NCBI RefSeq assembly: GCF_023016805.1
Contig: NZ_JALKCH010000009.1
Coordinates: 1-64,000 of the forward strand
Direction of reading: 5' to 3'
From: Ancylobacter crimeensis
Lineage (GTDB): Bacteria > Pseudomonadota > Alphaproteobacteria > Rhizobiales > Xanthobacteraceae
DNA: 64,000 nucleotides
A program made the translations under genes and the position numbers. The notes below the pieces were generated by a model. That model was not told the origin of the DNA. It saw nothing but the letters and a program-made list of their open reading frames with translations, and did no database searches. Shown piece after piece: positions 47,037-55,372 of this stretch (positions within the stretch are counted from its first letter, which is position 1; every line of letters begins with the position of its first letter).

Positions 47037-48986
47037 ATGCGGCGTCACGGCGCCACAGCCATCGATCTCGGTGACGAGCCCCCGCTCGGTGTCGACGGCG
47101 ACGCCGAGGAGCCGATCGATCGCCGCCGCATCTCGATACGCTGGCTCATGGCGACCCTGCTCACCGGAATTTGCGGGGCGGCGCTGATGGGCGGGGCGGT
47201 CTATGCCGCGCTCGACGGCGAATATCGCTTCGCTCAATTGCCGGAGACGGTGCGCTCCGCGCTGCGCGGCGCGCTCGCGGCCGGCGAGCGGCCTTCTAAC
47301 GCCGCCCGCAAGGGCGACCGCATGTCGATGCTGACGGAAAGCTTCAGCGCCAAGCAGACCCTGAGGCTCACCTCGACCAGCAAGTCGGGCGACCGCGAGA
47401 TCATCAAGGTCCGCGCCGTCACCAAGGTTGCGGCCAATCTCGCGCTCTCCGTCACCTCCGCCTCGGTCGACGTGCCGAAATTCAACCCGGCGAAGCTGAT
47501 CACCGATTCCACCGACAACAGCGACGACAGTTCCCCGCAGACCGAGCCGACCGGCGAGGTCACCATCGTGGTGCGCGATCTCGTCCAGATGCCTCCCAGC
47601 ACCAAGCTCGCCGCCGAGCTGCCGATGGAAGAGGTGCTGATGAAGGTGCGCGAGGTCGCCGAGTTCAGCGAGCCCGCTGCCGACAGCCGGGCACCGACGC
47701 TGGCCTCCATCGGCGGCGTGCTGGCCTATGCGCCCTCGGGGGCCAACGATCCGGTCAACGCCCTGTCCGCACCGGACAACGTCTCCTCCATGCTCAAGAC
47801 CGACGACGATGCGAACGGCGGCAATGACTGGAGCGAGCGCGCCGTCGTGGCGAAGAAGACCGACACCGTCGTCAGCCTGCTCAAGGGGCTGTCGGTGCCC
47901 GAGGTCTCGGCCCGTGCCGCCGCCGCCGCCTTCCCCGGCCGCTCGGCAGACCAGAAACTGGATGAGGGCGTGCGCCTGAAGGTGCTGCTCGACCAGAGCG
48001 GCAATGCGCCGATCCCGCTTCGCGTTTCGTTGTTCAATGATTCCGGCCATCTCGGCACGGTGGCGCTCTCCGATGCCGGGCGCTATCTGCCGGTGCAGGA
48101 CGCGCCGGAGACGCAGGTGGCCGACCTTGCGCCGGACGATTCCGACGATGACGGCGGGAGCGGGCGCGGGGGTGGGATCACTCTCTATGACAGCCTCTGG
48201 GAAACATGCCTGCGCTATGAAGTGCCGCGCGACGTGATCCAGAGCCTCATTCGCGTCTACTCCTTCGACGTCGACCTGCAGCGTACCGTGCGTGCAGGCG
48301 ATTCGATGGAACTGCTGTTCGAGCCGGACGAGGCGGGCGGCGCGGGCGGGGTGCTGTATGCCGGCCTCACTGTGGGCGGCGACGAACGGCGCTATTACCG
48401 CTACCAGACCCCCGATGACGGGGTGGTCGATTTCTATGACGAATCGGGCAAGAGCGCGAAGAAGTTCCTCGTACGCAAGCCGGTGACGAACGGCACTTTG
48501 CGCTCCGGCTTCGGCATGCGCCGCCACCCGATTCTCGGCTTCACCCGCATGCATACCGGCGTCGACTGGGCCGGCCCGGTCGGCACGCCGATTTATGCCG
48601 CCGGCAATGGCATCGTGCGCAAGGCGGCGTGGAGCTCCGGCTATGGCCGCCATACCGAGATCGAGCACGCCAACGGCTATGTGACGACCTATTCGCACCA
48701 GTCGAGCTTCGCCAAGGGCATCCGCGAGGGCGTGCGGGTCCGGCAGGGCCAGCTCATCGGCTATATCGGCACTTCCGGCCTCTCCACCGGGCCGCATCTG
48801 CATTACGAGGTGCTGGTGAACGGACGATTCGTCGATCCCATGCGCATCCGCCTGCCGCGCGGTCGGGCGCTCGACGGCAAGCTGCTGGCCGATTTCAGCG
48901 ACAATCGCGGCCGCATCGACAGCCTGCTCAACCACACCTCGGCGCCGAAGGTAGCCGGAAATGCGGTCCGCCTCGACGACGATTGA
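47037..48986 (+). CDS. membrane-anchored M23 peptidase
   Basis: 649 residues. One membrane segment near residues 38-60 (RWLMATLLTGICGAALMGGA, 20), a long serine/aspartate-rich periplasmic region, and a C-terminal LytM domain: GMRRHPILGFTRMHTGVDWA (20; first H and D of the zinc site) and GPHLHYEV (HxH). All ligands are present, so an active peptidoglycan endopeptidase is expected rather than an EnvC-like activator. ATG at 47037 has GGAG 8 bases upstream; a longer reading to 46860 has no site. Confidence 0.88.
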   Translation: MRRHGATAIDLGDEPPLGVDGDAEEPIDRRRISIRWLMATLLTGICGAALMGGAVYAALDGEYRFAQLPETVRSALRGALAAGERPSNAARKGDRMSMLTESFSAKQTLRLTSTSKSGDREIIKVRAVTKVAANLALSVTSASVDVPKFNPAKLITDSTDNSDDSSPQTEPTGEVTIVVRDLVQMPPSTKLAAELPMEEVLMKVREVAEFSEPAADSRAPTLASIGGVLAYAPSGANDPVNALSAPDNVSSMLKTDDDANGGNDWSERAVVAKKTDTVVSLLKGLSVPEVSARAAAAAFPGRSADQKLDEGVRLKVLLDQSGNAPIPLRVSLFNDSGHLGTVALSDAGRYLPVQDAPETQVADLAPDDSDDDGGSGRGGGITLYDSLWETCLRYEVPRDVIQSLIRVYSFDVDLQRTVRAGDSMELLFEPDEAGGAGGVLYAGLTVGGDERRYYRYQTPDDGVVDFYDESGKSAKKFLVRKPVTNGTLRSGFGMRRHPILGFTRMHTGVDWAGPVGTPIYAAGNGIVRKAAWSSGYGRHTEIEHANGYVTTYSHQSSFAKGIREGVRVRQGQLIGYIGTSGLSTGPHLHYEVLVNGRFVDPMRIRLPRGRALDGKLLADFSDNRGRIDSLLNHTSAPKVAGNAVRLDDD

Positions 48987-48993
48987 GGCTGAG

Positions 48994-49656
48994 ATGGGCG
49001 CCCGGGAGACGGAGGAGACGCTTGCAGACCAGCCGGCCTTCCTCGCCGCGGTCGATCGGCTCGTCGGTCTCGATGCCCGCTTCGGCGCCATCCGCGAAGC
49101 CTGCGGCGTGCCCGCCCTGCGCCGCCGTCCTGGCGGCTTTCCCGGCCTCGCCGCCATCATCCTCGCCCAGCAGGTCTCGACAGCCTCCGCCCGCGCCATC
49201 ACCGCGCGGCTGGAGTCCGCATGCGGGGGTGCGATCACGCCCGAAACGGTGCTGGCCCTGCGCGAGGAGGGTCTGGCGGCGGTCGGATTGTCCCGTCCGA
49301 AGATCCGCTCCACCCTCGGCATCGCCGCGCGCCTCGCGGCCGGCGAGGCCGATCTCGCCGCGATCGACGTCCTGCCCTCCGCCGCCGCGGCGATCGAGTT
49401 GATGCGCCTGCCCGGCGTCGGGCCCTGGACGGCGGAGGTGTACCTGCTGTTCGCGCTCGGCCGGGCCGATGCCTTTCCAGCCGGCGACCTCGCTTTGCAG
49501 GTCGCGGCCGCGGAGGCGTTCGGCCTTCGCGGGCGTTGTTCCGCCCTTGAACTCACTGCGCTTGCCGAAGGCTGGCGCCCTCTGCGCGGGGTCGCGGCGC
49601 AGATGCTATGGGCAGCCTATGCGGCGCCGCGCGGCCGGCAGGCGGTGCCTGCGTGA
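48994..49656 (+). CDS. DNA-3-methyladenine glycosylase, AlkA type
   Basis: 220 residues, HhH-GPD superfamily. AAIILAQQVSTASARAI opens the family core; LMRLPGVGPWTAEVYLLFAL (20) is the helix-hairpin-helix and the following DAFPAGDLALQ supplies the catalytic aspartate. It excises alkylated bases. The protein lacks the N-terminal Ada-like domain of some relatives. ATG at 48994 lies 5 bases after GAGG; ATG at 48961 would overlap the peptidase gene by 26 bases. Confidence 0.88.
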   Translation: MGARETEETLADQPAFLAAVDRLVGLDARFGAIREACGVPALRRRPGGFPGLAAIILAQQVSTASARAITARLESACGGAITPETVLALREEGLAAVGLSRPKIRSTLGIAARLAAGEADLAAIDVLPSAAAAIELMRLPGVGPWTAEVYLLFALGRADAFPAGDLALQVAAAEAFGLRGRCSALELTALAEGWRPLRGVAAQMLWAAYAAPRGRQAVPA

Positions 49657-49732
49657 TTCGGCCGGCCATGGACATTGCCGGCGCCAGCCGGTAGCGGTGC
49701 AGGCGACCCGTACCAACCGGAGAACCTCACCC

Positions 49733-50407
49733 ATGCTCGACGGCCCGCGCCTGCCGCCCCGCTCCGGCGGCGCACCTGATTCGCTGGTGATCCTCCTGCA
49801 CGGCTATGGCGCTGACGGGCGCGACCTCATCGAGCTCGGCGAGATCTGGGCCCCGCTTCTGCCGGGCACCGCCTTCGTCTCACCCCACGCGCCCGAGCCC
49901 TGTGCGATGGCCCCGGTCGGCCGGCAGTGGTTCGGCTATGTCGAGCGAAACGACCGCGAGCGCTGGGCCGGCGTCGAGGCCGCCCATCCCGCGCTCGACG
50001 CCTTCATCGCTGCCGAGCTCGCCCGGTACGGGCTGCCCGCCTCCCGCCTAGCGCTGGTCGGCTTCAGCCAGGGCACGATGATGGCGCTGCACACCGGGCT
50101 GCGGCGTGCGCAGCCATTGGCGGGAATCGTCGGCTTTTCCGGCATCCATGTGCAGCCTTCCTCTCGCGAGGACGACACCGCCCGTGCCCGTGTCGCAAGC
50201 CGCCCGCCGGTGCTGCTGGTGCATGGCGATCAGGACCCGGTGATCCCTGTGAGTGCCCTCACCCGCGCGAGGGTGACGCTGGCGGGTGCGGGAATCACCC
50301 CCGAAACCCATATCGCCCGCGGCCTCGGCCATGGCATCGACGCAGATGGGCTGGACCTTGCCGGCCGCTTCCTCGCCCGGGTGCTGAAGCCCCAGGCATG
50401 CGCGTGA
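49733..50407 (+). CDS. phospholipase/carboxylesterase family hydrolase
   Basis: 224 residues. LVILLHGYGADGRDLIEL is the family start, S in LVGFSQGTMMAL the nucleophile, D in VHGDQDPVIPV and H in RGLGHGIDADG complete the triad. These small cytosolic esterases cleave short acyl esters; physiological substrate unknown. Start at 49733, preceded by AACCGGAGAAC about 10 bases away. May share a transcript with the glycosylase (76-base gap). Confidence 0.87.
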   Translation: MLDGPRLPPRSGGAPDSLVILLHGYGADGRDLIELGEIWAPLLPGTAFVSPHAPEPCAMAPVGRQWFGYVERNDRERWAGVEAAHPALDAFIAAELARYGLPASRLALVGFSQGTMMALHTGLRRAQPLAGIVGFSGIHVQPSSREDDTARARVASRPPVLLVHGDQDPVIPVSALTRARVTLAGAGITPETHIARGLGHGIDADGLDLAGRFLARVLKPQACA

Positions 50408-50524
50408 GCCGGGCCAGTGTGGCTTCGCGGCGCTTCACAAGACTGACACGCTCCCTGTAGACTATCCGCCGTGCGTCGTTCGGCGCCGTCGCCGCAACGA
50501 TCGCTTCTGGTCGGGGAGCATTGC

Positions 50525-51082
50525 GTGTCGGCGCCTTTGTCTCCAGGTTCTTGGCCTGCCCTCGTGCTCAATGCGGATTACCGCCCGTTGAGCTATTACC
50601 CGCTCTCGGTCTGGTCGTGGCAGGACGCCATTAAGGCCGTGTTCCTCGATCGGGTGAACATCGTCGAATATTACGAACGCCAGGTCTCCAGCGCGTCCTT
50701 CCAGATGCGGCTGCCGAGCGTCGTCTCGCTCAAGACCTTCATCCGCCCGGCGCGGCATCCGGCCTTCACCCGGTTCAACGTGTTCCTGCGCGACCGTTTC
50801 ACCTGCCAGTACTGCGATTCGCGTGAGGAACTGACCTTCGACCACGTCATCCCGCGCTCGCAGGGAGGGCAGACGACGTGGGAGAACGTGGTCGCAGCCT
50901 GCTCGCCCTGCAATCTGCGCAAGGGCGGGGCGATGCCGAACGATGCCCGCATGTGGCCGCGGCAGACGCCGTTCCAGCCCAGCGTGCACGATCTGCACCA
51001 GAACGGCCGGCACTTCCCGCCGAACTACCTGCACGACAGCTGGATGGATTATCTCTACTGGGACACCGAGCTGGACCCGTAA
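50525..51082 (+). CDS. HNH endonuclease family protein
   Basis: 185 residues. ALVLNADYRPLSYYPLSVWS (20) and KAVFLDRVNIVEYYE are typical of a common bacterial HNH group. The zinc-fold CQYCDSREELTFDHVIPRSQ (20) then NVVAACSPCNLRKG has both CxxC pairs and the H of DHVIPRS. No mobile context; the role of this group in cells is unclear. The GTG at 50525 is 6 bases after GGGGAG; a GTG at 50471 is in frame but has no such site. Confidence 0.87.
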   Translation: MSAPLSPGSWPALVLNADYRPLSYYPLSVWSWQDAIKAVFLDRVNIVEYYERQVSSASFQMRLPSVVSLKTFIRPARHPAFTRFNVFLRDRFTCQYCDSREELTFDHVIPRSQGGQTTWENVVAACSPCNLRKGGAMPNDARMWPRQTPFQPSVHDLHQNGRHFPPNYLHDSWMDYLYWDTELDP

Positions 51083-51104
51083 CGCGCTGGCCCCGTGGCG
51101 CGCC

Positions 51105-51644
51105 TCAGCGGCGGGCGGTCAGCCCGCCCCACAGCGCGACCAGCGCCAGCGCGGAAGCGATCAGCACATTGTAGCCTGCCAGCGACAGGCCGAAGAGCCG
51201 CCACGCCGCCTCGTCGCAGCGCACGACATGCGCGGTCTGGAGATCCTGCAGGATGTTGGTGGAGGTCACCGGGCCGGTGCCCGAGCACTCGGTGGGGCCG
51301 GCCCACCACTTCCACTCGACGCCGGCATGATAGAGCGCCAGCGCCGCGCCGCCCGCCAGCAGCAGCCCGGCGACGATCAGCAGCAGCCGCGCGGGCATGA
51401 GGCTGCGGCGCGCCAGCAGGGCGGCGAGCAGCGCGACCGGCACCGCGATGTAATAGGGAATGCGTTGCTCGAGGCAGAGCGGACAGGGGGCAAGGCCAAT
51501 GACGAGCTGGAAGAACCAGGCGCCCGCCAGCGTCGCGGCCCCGCCCAGCGCCACGACCAGCGCCGCGGTCGTCAGCCGGCCGGAACCCGGCGTCGCCGCC
51601 GGATGAAAGTCCAGCCCCCGACCCGTCGCTGCATTCGCCGCCAT
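51105..51644 (-). CDS. dsbB: disulfide bond formation protein B
   Basis: 179 residues, four membrane helices. The first periplasmic pair is C54-C57 in LAPCPLCLEQR; the second pair lies in PTECSGTG and VVRCDEA. DsbB reoxidises DsbA using ubiquinone. GGAGAGG stands just before the ATG at 51644. No dsbA is in the window. Convergent with the HNH gene. Confidence 0.9.
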   Translation of the reverse strand: MAANAATGRGLDFHPAATPGSGRLTTAALVVALGGAATLAGAWFFQLVIGLAPCPLCLEQRIPYYIAVPVALLAALLARRSLMPARLLLIVAGLLLAGGAALALYHAGVEWKWWAGPTECSGTGPVTSTNILQDLQTAHVVRCDEAAWRLFGLSLAGYNVLIASALALVALWGGLTARR

Positions 51645-51841
51645 CGTGCCTCTCCATCCGTCTCCGGCCGCGGGCTCTTCGCACAAGGGGAGGACCCGGT
51701 CGGCGCAGGCTCGCGAGACATGCTCTAGACGCCGGGCACGGCACTGTCCATGCGGCGGCCGGGCTTGCCGGGCTGCCGCGCTTTCACGATAAGGCGACGC
51801 GATGAGGCGATCCCGACGGATGCCCCGCCGAAAGGAATATG

Positions 51842-52975
51842 ATGCCCCACACGAAACGACGGAGAGCGAGAGAGCCGGGACAGACACTGCCGGCACGCAC
51901 ACTGCCGGAACATCTGCCCTCGCTCGCCGCCGGCGCCGCGCTCCTGCTTGCCGTGCTCCTGCTCGCCGTGCTCGCGGCGCCCCCGGCGAGCGCCCGGGCA
52001 TCGGCGTCACGCCCGGCTGCTGCGGCGGTTTCGGTGACCGCGACGCCCATCGCAAGCTTCGCCGCCATCGAGGCGCCGGGCCGGCGCTACGGGCGGCTGG
52101 TCTTCCTGGGCGGAGTTGCGCTCACCTCCACCGATCCGGCCTTCGGCGGGCTGTCCTCGCTGCTGCTCGATGCCGAGGGCCAGCATTTCATCACGCTGTC
52201 CGACCGCGGCACCTGGTTTGCCGGTACGCTCCGCACCGAGGGCGAGCGGCCCGTGGGGATGGCGGATGTCGCCTCCGGCCGGCTGCGCGATGCGACGGGG
52301 CGCACGCTCGCCAGCTTCGGGCGCGGCGATACCGAATCCCTGACCCGCCTGCCCGACGGCTTTGCCGTCGGGATCGAGCGGGTGCAGGAGATCTGGCGGT
52401 TTCCGGGGCCGGACCTCGCCACGGCGCGCGGGCGCGAATGGCCGACCGGAGAAGCGCTGAAGGAGCTCGGCTCCAATCAGGGGATCGAGGCGCTTTTCGC
52501 CGCCGACCTGCCGGAGCTGAAGACCCCGGTACTGGTCGCCATCGGCGAAAAGGACGCGGCGGATGCCGGACGGCTGCCCGGTTTCCTCTTCGCCCGCGAC
52601 AGCCGCGCCCTGACGCCCGCCGGCACCTTCGCCATCACCCGTTCCGACGGGTTCGACGCCACCGACGCCGCGCTCGGGCCGGACGGCATGGTCTATCTGC
52701 TGGAGCGGCGCTTCAACTGGCTGAGCGGCGTCGCAATGCGGCTGCGTCGCTTCCCGCTGGCCGAGGTTCGGCCCGATGCCCGCATCGAGGGCGAGGTGCT
52801 GCTGACCGCGACCAACGCCAATGCGATCGACAATATGGAGGGGCTCGCGGTGACCCGGAGCCCGGCCGGGGCGATCGTCCTGACGCTGGTCTCCGACGAC
52901 AATTTCAACCGCGGCCTCCAGCGCACGCTGCTGCTGCGCTTCGCGGTGGCTGAGGACGAGAAGGCGGCCCGCTAG
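51842..52975 (+). CDS. phytase-like esterase (secreted)
   Basis: 377 residues. A long hydrophobic N-terminal segment near 28-48 with an Ala-rich cleavage area suggests export. The remainder belongs to the esterase-like activity of phytase family (beta-propeller): GRLVFLGGVALTSTDPAFGG (20), FITLSDRGTWFAG, GNQGIEAL-type SNQGIEALFA and a closing ETNALDNMEGLAV-type AIDNMEGLAVTRS and LVSDDNFNRGLQRTLLLRF. Activity unproven. AAGGA lies 5 bases before ATG 51842. Its stop codon TAG lies inside the repeat at 52972. Confidence 0.84.
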   Translation: MPHTKRRRAREPGQTLPARTLPEHLPSLAAGAALLLAVLLLAVLAAPPASARASASRPAAAAVSVTATPIASFAAIEAPGRRYGRLVFLGGVALTSTDPAFGGLSSLLLDAEGQHFITLSDRGTWFAGTLRTEGERPVGMADVASGRLRDATGRTLASFGRGDTESLTRLPDGFAVGIERVQEIWRFPGPDLATARGREWPTGEALKELGSNQGIEALFAADLPELKTPVLVAIGEKDAADAGRLPGFLFARDSRALTPAGTFAITRSDGFDATDAALGPDGMVYLLERRFNWLSGVAMRLRRFPLAEVRPDARIEGEVLLTATNANAIDNMEGLAVTRSPAGAIVLTLVSDDNFNRGLQRTLLLRFAVAEDEKAAR

Positions 52976-53077
52976 AGCATTTTCGAGCGAAGTGGATACC
53001 GGTTCGCGTGAAGAAAATGCGATCCGTCGATAAGTCAGATCCCTTCATCGATTCCGGGAAACGATGGAGGGATCTAG
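52972..53077. repeat. 106-bp double-palindrome repeat, MITE-like
   Basis: Two hairpins stand in tandem: GCATTTTC (52978-52985) with GAAAATGC (53013-53020), then AGATCCCTTCATCG (53037-53050) with CGATGGAGGGATCT (53062-53075), one mismatch. The ends are CTAGA and TCTAG. The left half resembles the short dispersed palindromes (..GCATTTTCGAGCGAAGTGG..) seen many times in Hyphomicrobiales genomes. It overlaps the last codon and stop of the phytase-like gene. Confidence 0.75.
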
Positions 53078-53104
53078 CAAAAAGGCCGCCCCGGGGGCGG
53101 CCTT
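53078..53104 (-). terminator. terminator of the rpmB-yhhQ operon
   Basis: AAGGCCGCCC (53082-53091) and GGGCGGCCTT (53095-53104) form a 10-bp stem; on the minus strand TTTTTG follows. It begins one base after the repeat element and 50 bases past the yhhQ stop. Confidence 0.8.
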
Positions 53105-53153
53105 CACATGACTCTCGAGACGGTTGAGCGTCAGCGCGCCTGGGCGCCCGATC

Positions 53154-53786
53154 CTAAGCTACAGCGTCCCGAGGCGCAGCGTCCTGCCAGGGCCGCATCC
53201 GGCCCATCACCGCGCCATAGGGCAGCAAAGCGAGAAGGGCGCAGCTCACCTTCACGAGGAAGTCGAAGAAAGCGAGGCCCACCCAGAGCGGAACCGTCAC
53301 CGACGAGCCGAACAGGCCATAGGTGACCGCACCCGACATCGCTTCGTCCCCGGCAAAGGCCATGGAGAAGAAGATGGTGGTGTCGATCACCGAGCCGAGC
53401 AGGCTGCCGGCCAGCGGCGCGCGCCACCACGCCATGCGGCGCAGACGGTTGAACACACCGATGTCGAGGAGCTGGCCGACCAGGAACGCCGTGCCCGAGG
53501 CAAGTGCGATGCGGGGGGTGGCGAGCCACACCGACAGCACCACCGCAAGGGCGAAACCGACATAGACCACCCGCCGTGTCACGGCCGGGCCGAAACGGCG
53601 GTTGGTCAGATCGTTGACGAGGAACGCTGCCGGATAGGAGAACGCCCCCCAGGTGAGAATCTCCTGGAGGCCGAACAGCTCCACCGGGTACTGCACGAGA
53701 ACGTTGGACGCCGCCACCACCGCCATCATGGCGGCGATGGGCAGGGCCAGTTCTGCGAGCGAGACGCGGGTGCCGGCGACGTTCAT
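53154..53786 (-). CDS. yhhQ: queuosine precursor transporter (VUT family)
   Basis: 210 residues, about six membrane helices. VUT family signs: SNVLVQYPVELFGLQEILTW (20), GAFSYPAAFLVNDLTNRRFG, GTAFLVGQLLDIGVFNRLRR and SVIDTTIFFSMAF. YhhQ imports queuine-pathway precursors in E. coli. It starts 16 bases after rpmB and should be expressed from the rpmB promoter. With gluQ elsewhere in the window it points to queuosine use. Confidence 0.88.
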   Translation of the reverse strand: MNVAGTRVSLAELALPIAAMMAVVAASNVLVQYPVELFGLQEILTWGAFSYPAAFLVNDLTNRRFGPAVTRRVVYVGFALAVVLSVWLATPRIALASGTAFLVGQLLDIGVFNRLRRMAWWRAPLAGSLLGSVIDTTIFFSMAFAGDEAMSGAVTYGLFGSSVTVPLWVGLAFFDFLVKVSCALLALLPYGAVMGRMRPWQDAAPRDAVA

Positions 53787-53802
53787 CGAAGGGCGGTCAG
53801 CC

Positions 53803-54102
53803 TCAGGCCGCAGCCGCGGTCGAAGCGGTCGCCTTCTGGACGGCGCGCTTCAGCTCGGCAGCCTTCGGCGACAGATCGTCGACGCTCGCCTTGATGAGGA
53901 ACGCGTCGAGACCACCGCGATGGTCGACCGACTTGAGGGCGTTGGCGCTCACGCGCAGCTTCACCGACCGCTGGAGGGCATCGCTCGTGAGCGTCACATT
54001 CACCAGGTTCGGCAGAAAACGCCGACGGGTCTTGCGGTTGGAGTGGCTCACGAGATTGCCGGTCAGAACCGCCTTCCCGGTAAGTTCGCACCGACGGGAC
54101 AT
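53803..54102 (-). CDS. rpmB: 50S ribosomal protein L28
   Basis: 99 residues. [20 protein letters not shown] (20), [18 protein letters not shown] and [17 protein letters not shown] are conserved L28. Alphaproteobacterial L28 is about this length, longer than the 78 residues of E. coli, with an alanine-lysine tail. A strong promoter stands 94 bases upstream. Confidence 0.96.
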   Translation of the reverse strand: MSRRCELTGKAVLTGNLVSHSNRKTRRRFLPNLVNVTLTSDALQRSVKLRVSANALKSVDHRGGLDAFLIKASVDDLSPKAAELKRAVQKATASTAAAA

Positions 54103-54402
54103 CGTGGACTTCCTTAAGTTTGCATGGGCCGAAGCGCCGGAGGCCCGCCATGGACCTCGCGATCACGCCGAGGCATGGATCGAAAAGAGTGCGCTCCTAT
54201 AGGCAAGAGCCCCCGCCCCGTCAAGCCGGCCGTCGCTCTCCGGTCATCCGGCGAGGCCCTGCGCGCGCGGTTGCGCCCGCTCTCCACAAGGCGCCGTCGC
54301 GGCGGGACGGGTCACAGTTCCGCCGCCTTCCCGCGCGATCCGAGTGGGAGGGCATCCCATGCCGCGCGATTCCGGCGCGGGCGAGGCAGATATTCGGCTC
54401 CC
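54103..54402. other. divergent gap rpmB / DUF3108
   Basis: 300 bases. The rpmB promoter is at 54196-54224 and its leader fills 54103-54190. For the rightward DUF3108 gene I see no clear promoter. No extra gene is supported. Confidence 0.5.
54196..54224 (-). promoter_or_regulatory. rpmB promoter
   Basis: Minus-strand TTGACG (54219-54224), a 17-base spacer and TATAGG (54196-54201). The predicted start near 54189 leaves an 87-base leader before L28, where ribosomal autoregulation could act. Confidence 0.78.
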
Positions 54403-55230
54403 ATGCGCGGCGCGCTCATTCACGCAATCCTGGCGACGGTGCTGGCCGGCGCCACCCTCAGTGCCGAGGCCGCGCCGGTGCGCGCCGACGGCCGGGTCGA
54501 TGCGCGCTACAAGCTCTCCATCGCCGGGCTGGAGCTCGGCCGCGCCACCTTCCTCATCGAGGTGAAGCAGAAAAGCTACGTCGCCTCCGGCAGCGCGCGG
54601 ATCACCGGGGTGCTGCAGGCCATCTCCACCGGCAAGGGAACCGCCGGGGCGCGCGGCACGCTCGCCCGCGACGGGCTCTCGCCGGAAGCCTTCACGATGC
54701 AGGCGGTGAGCGACAAGAAGGACGAATCCATCCGCCTCTCCATCGCCGGCAATGCGGTGAAGAGCGCGGAGGTGACCCCGCCGGTCAAGGACAGCGACGA
54801 CCGCGTTCCGGTCAGCGACGGCGACCGGAAAGGCGTGCTCGACCCGATGACCGCGGCGTTGATGCTGGTACCCGGCAAAGGCAACCTCGTCACCCCGGAG
54901 AGCTGCAACCGCACCGTGCCGATCTTCGATGGGCGCCAGCGCTACGATCTCGCCCTCACCTATGCCCGCACCGAGGACGTTAAGGCGGAGGAAGGCGGCT
55001 ATAGCGGGCCCAGCCTCGTCTGCCGCGTCGCCTATCGCCCGATCTCCGGCCACCGGCCCGACCGTGCGGCGGTGAAGTATATGATGAAGAACAAGGACAT
55101 CCTGGTCTGGCTGGTGCCGATTCCCGGCACGCGGCTGCTCGCCCCGTTCCGCGCGTCCGTCGCCACCGCCATCGGCACCGCGCAGCTCGAAGCGGTTAGC
55201 TTCACCACGAGCGGCACGCCGGGCGACTGA
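54403..55230 (+). CDS. DUF3108 periplasmic protein
   Basis: 275 residues. Signal peptide MRGALIHAILATVLAGATLS (20) with cleavage near AEA-APV. The DUF3108 domain has YKLSIAGLELGRATFLIEV, GLSPEAFTMQ, DPMTAALML and a C-terminal segment ILVWLVPIPGTRLLAPFRAS (20). The family is secreted, probably beta-rich, of unknown role. ATG at 54403; upstream frame has no site. Precedes the helicase gene by 142 bases. Confidence 0.85.
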   Translation: MRGALIHAILATVLAGATLSAEAAPVRADGRVDARYKLSIAGLELGRATFLIEVKQKSYVASGSARITGVLQAISTGKGTAGARGTLARDGLSPEAFTMQAVSDKKDESIRLSIAGNAVKSAEVTPPVKDSDDRVPVSDGDRKGVLDPMTAALMLVPGKGNLVTPESCNRTVPIFDGRQRYDLALTYARTEDVKAEEGGYSGPSLVCRVAYRPISGHRPDRAAVKYMMKNKDILVWLVPIPGTRLLAPFRASVATAIGTAQLEAVSFTTSGTPGD

Positions 55231-55372
55231 GACGGCGACCGAGACGTCTCGCGGCCCCTTTGCCGCAGGCACGCTGCAGGATGCCGGCAAATGTCCTATA
55301 TGTGAGGAACCGCCCTTCCCGGCGGCCCCGCTTTGCAGGACGGACCCTCCGGCCCGATGGACTGACCGGCGC

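Noticed and set aside
50525-51082. HNH gene as a homing or restriction endonuclease
   Set aside because: No intron, methylase or specificity gene is near; this HNH group is widespread as a single chromosomal gene.
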